A stretch of 64,000 nucleotides of DNA from Deltaproteobacteria bacterium (GTDB lineage Bacteria; Desulfobacterota; Desulfomonilia; UBA1062). Each line of letters begins with the position of its first letter. Positions within the stretch are counted from its first letter, which is position 1. Where the stretch lies: the NCBI GenBank assembly GCA_029547185.1, contig JAKPPU010000110.1:1-64000 (forward strand), written 5' to 3'. Below are positions 62,823-64,000 of this stretch, in pieces. Both the position numbers and the translations under genes were made by a program. A model generated the notes under the pieces. The model made no database searches, had not been told where the DNA came from, and saw only the letters and a program-made list of their open reading frames with translations.

Positions 62823-63080
62823 TACAATAAAACATCAATATACCATAAGCATTAAATTATGTTACTCTTAATAATAACACTAATTACTGGGCTTTTCAAG
62901 CCTAATTTACAGTTAAATTCATTATGTGTCGGATTTATTGCTGTTTGCTGAGAATATGCTTTTGATTTTAATAGCTTGAATGACACGCGATTAGGAGCAG
63001 GACCAGGATATGTAAGTCATGTGTAAGCTGCCTTCGAATTGCGATGTCCATAGGAAAGCGAGCTGCTCGAGATCAGTCAT
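62823..63080. other. AT-rich spacer between the regulator gene and the rRNA operon end
   Basis: No gene or tRNA is seen. The left part, with runs such as TTAATAATAACAC, probably carries the regulator promoter on the minus strand. The right part leads into the rRNA terminator. Confidence 0.5.
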
Positions 63081-63117
63081 AAAAAAAGCCCCTCAAACAT
63101 CGTTTGAGAGGCTTTTT
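63081..63117 (-). terminator. Terminator of the rRNA operon
   Basis: CTCAAAC (63092-63098) pairs with GTTTGAG (63102-63108), extended past a mismatch by GCC/GGC and A/T tracts. On the minus strand it ends in seven Ts, right after the 5S gene. The T5 on the other side could also end rightward transcripts. Confidence 0.9.
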
Positions 63118-63130
63118 GGATATATAAATG

Positions 63131-63250
<120 letters not shown>

Positions 63251-63312
63251 CATTGTCTAAATATCGTATCCCGAATGATTGCGAAAGAAAATAAAAGGAA
63301 GAGAGTGATTAG

Positions 63313-64000
<688 letters not shown>

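Overview
The window looks like a chromosomal segment of an anaerobic, formate-using Gram-negative bacterium, most likely a member of the Desulfobacterota (old Deltaproteobacteria). This is inferred from a membrane-bound selenocysteine formate dehydrogenase, a ferredoxin-rich protein, a thiolase, a large outer-membrane-directed polysaccharide locus and the moderately high GC. No taxon can be fixed from sequence reading alone; the partial 23S rRNA at the right edge would settle it.

Layout. 1-9.3 kb: start of a zinc alcohol dehydrogenase, recQ, fdhE, and a divergent three-gene formate dehydrogenase operon. Its alpha subunit is read through an in-frame UGA (selenocysteine, with a SECIS hairpin at the E. 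coli distance). The operon ends in a strong terminator and is followed by a thioredoxin-like/peroxiredoxin gene pair. 9.4-39.1 kb: one continuous leftward polysaccharide locus of more than twenty genes, many overlapping by 1-20 bases. Read in transcription order it holds a secreted TIM-barrel-like protein, Wzm, a radical SAM protein, Wzt, a Wzy/O-antigen-ligase-like protein, several GT4 glycosyltransferases, O-acetyltransferases, two FemAB/CelD-like acyltransferases, an asparagine-synthetase-like protein without its glutaminase cysteine, a methyltransferase, two deacetylases, a WecA-like priming enzyme, Wza, an outer-membrane barrel, a Wzz-type chain-length protein, a tyrosine kinase, an acyltransferase 3 protein and two small paralogous cysteine-rich proteins. 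The set resembles exosortase (XrtA)-associated polysaccharide loci, and a small secreted protein with a PEP-CTERM-like tail (39.4-39.8 kb) lies beside it, but no exosortase is in view.

39.8-45.5 kb: a 1.1-kb stretch without a recognisable gene but with two clear inverted repeats, then an N-acetyl sugar amidotransferase (WbpG/PseA type), a polyferredoxin-like protein, a LysE-type exporter and a thiolase. 45.7-50.7 kb: a four-gene cassette (GtrA, NAD-epimerase, FAD amine-oxidase-like protein, membrane glycosyltransferase) bounded on both sides by copies of a roughly 100-bp element. The element consists of an A-run, an 8-10-bp hairpin and a strong Shine-Dalgarno; in the left copy it precedes an intact 34-codon ORF and in the right copy it is decayed.

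50.8-58.3 kb: srkA-like kinase, prfC, a trmI-ttuA pair of tRNA-modification genes, and a tandem pair of KAS III-fold proteins. In both KAS III-like proteins all three catalytic residues (Cys, His, Asn) appear to be replaced. 58.6-62.7 kb: alpha/beta hydrolase and a large MalT/BTAD-type regulator. 63.1-64.0 kb: leftward rRNA operon end (partial 23S, 5S, terminator).

The strongest candidates for undescribed biology are the double catalytically dead KAS III pair, the duplicated hairpin/small-ORF element flanking the GtrA cassette, and the paired cysteine-rich proteins at the end of the polysaccharide locus. No CRISPR array, tRNA gene or intact insertion sequence was seen.
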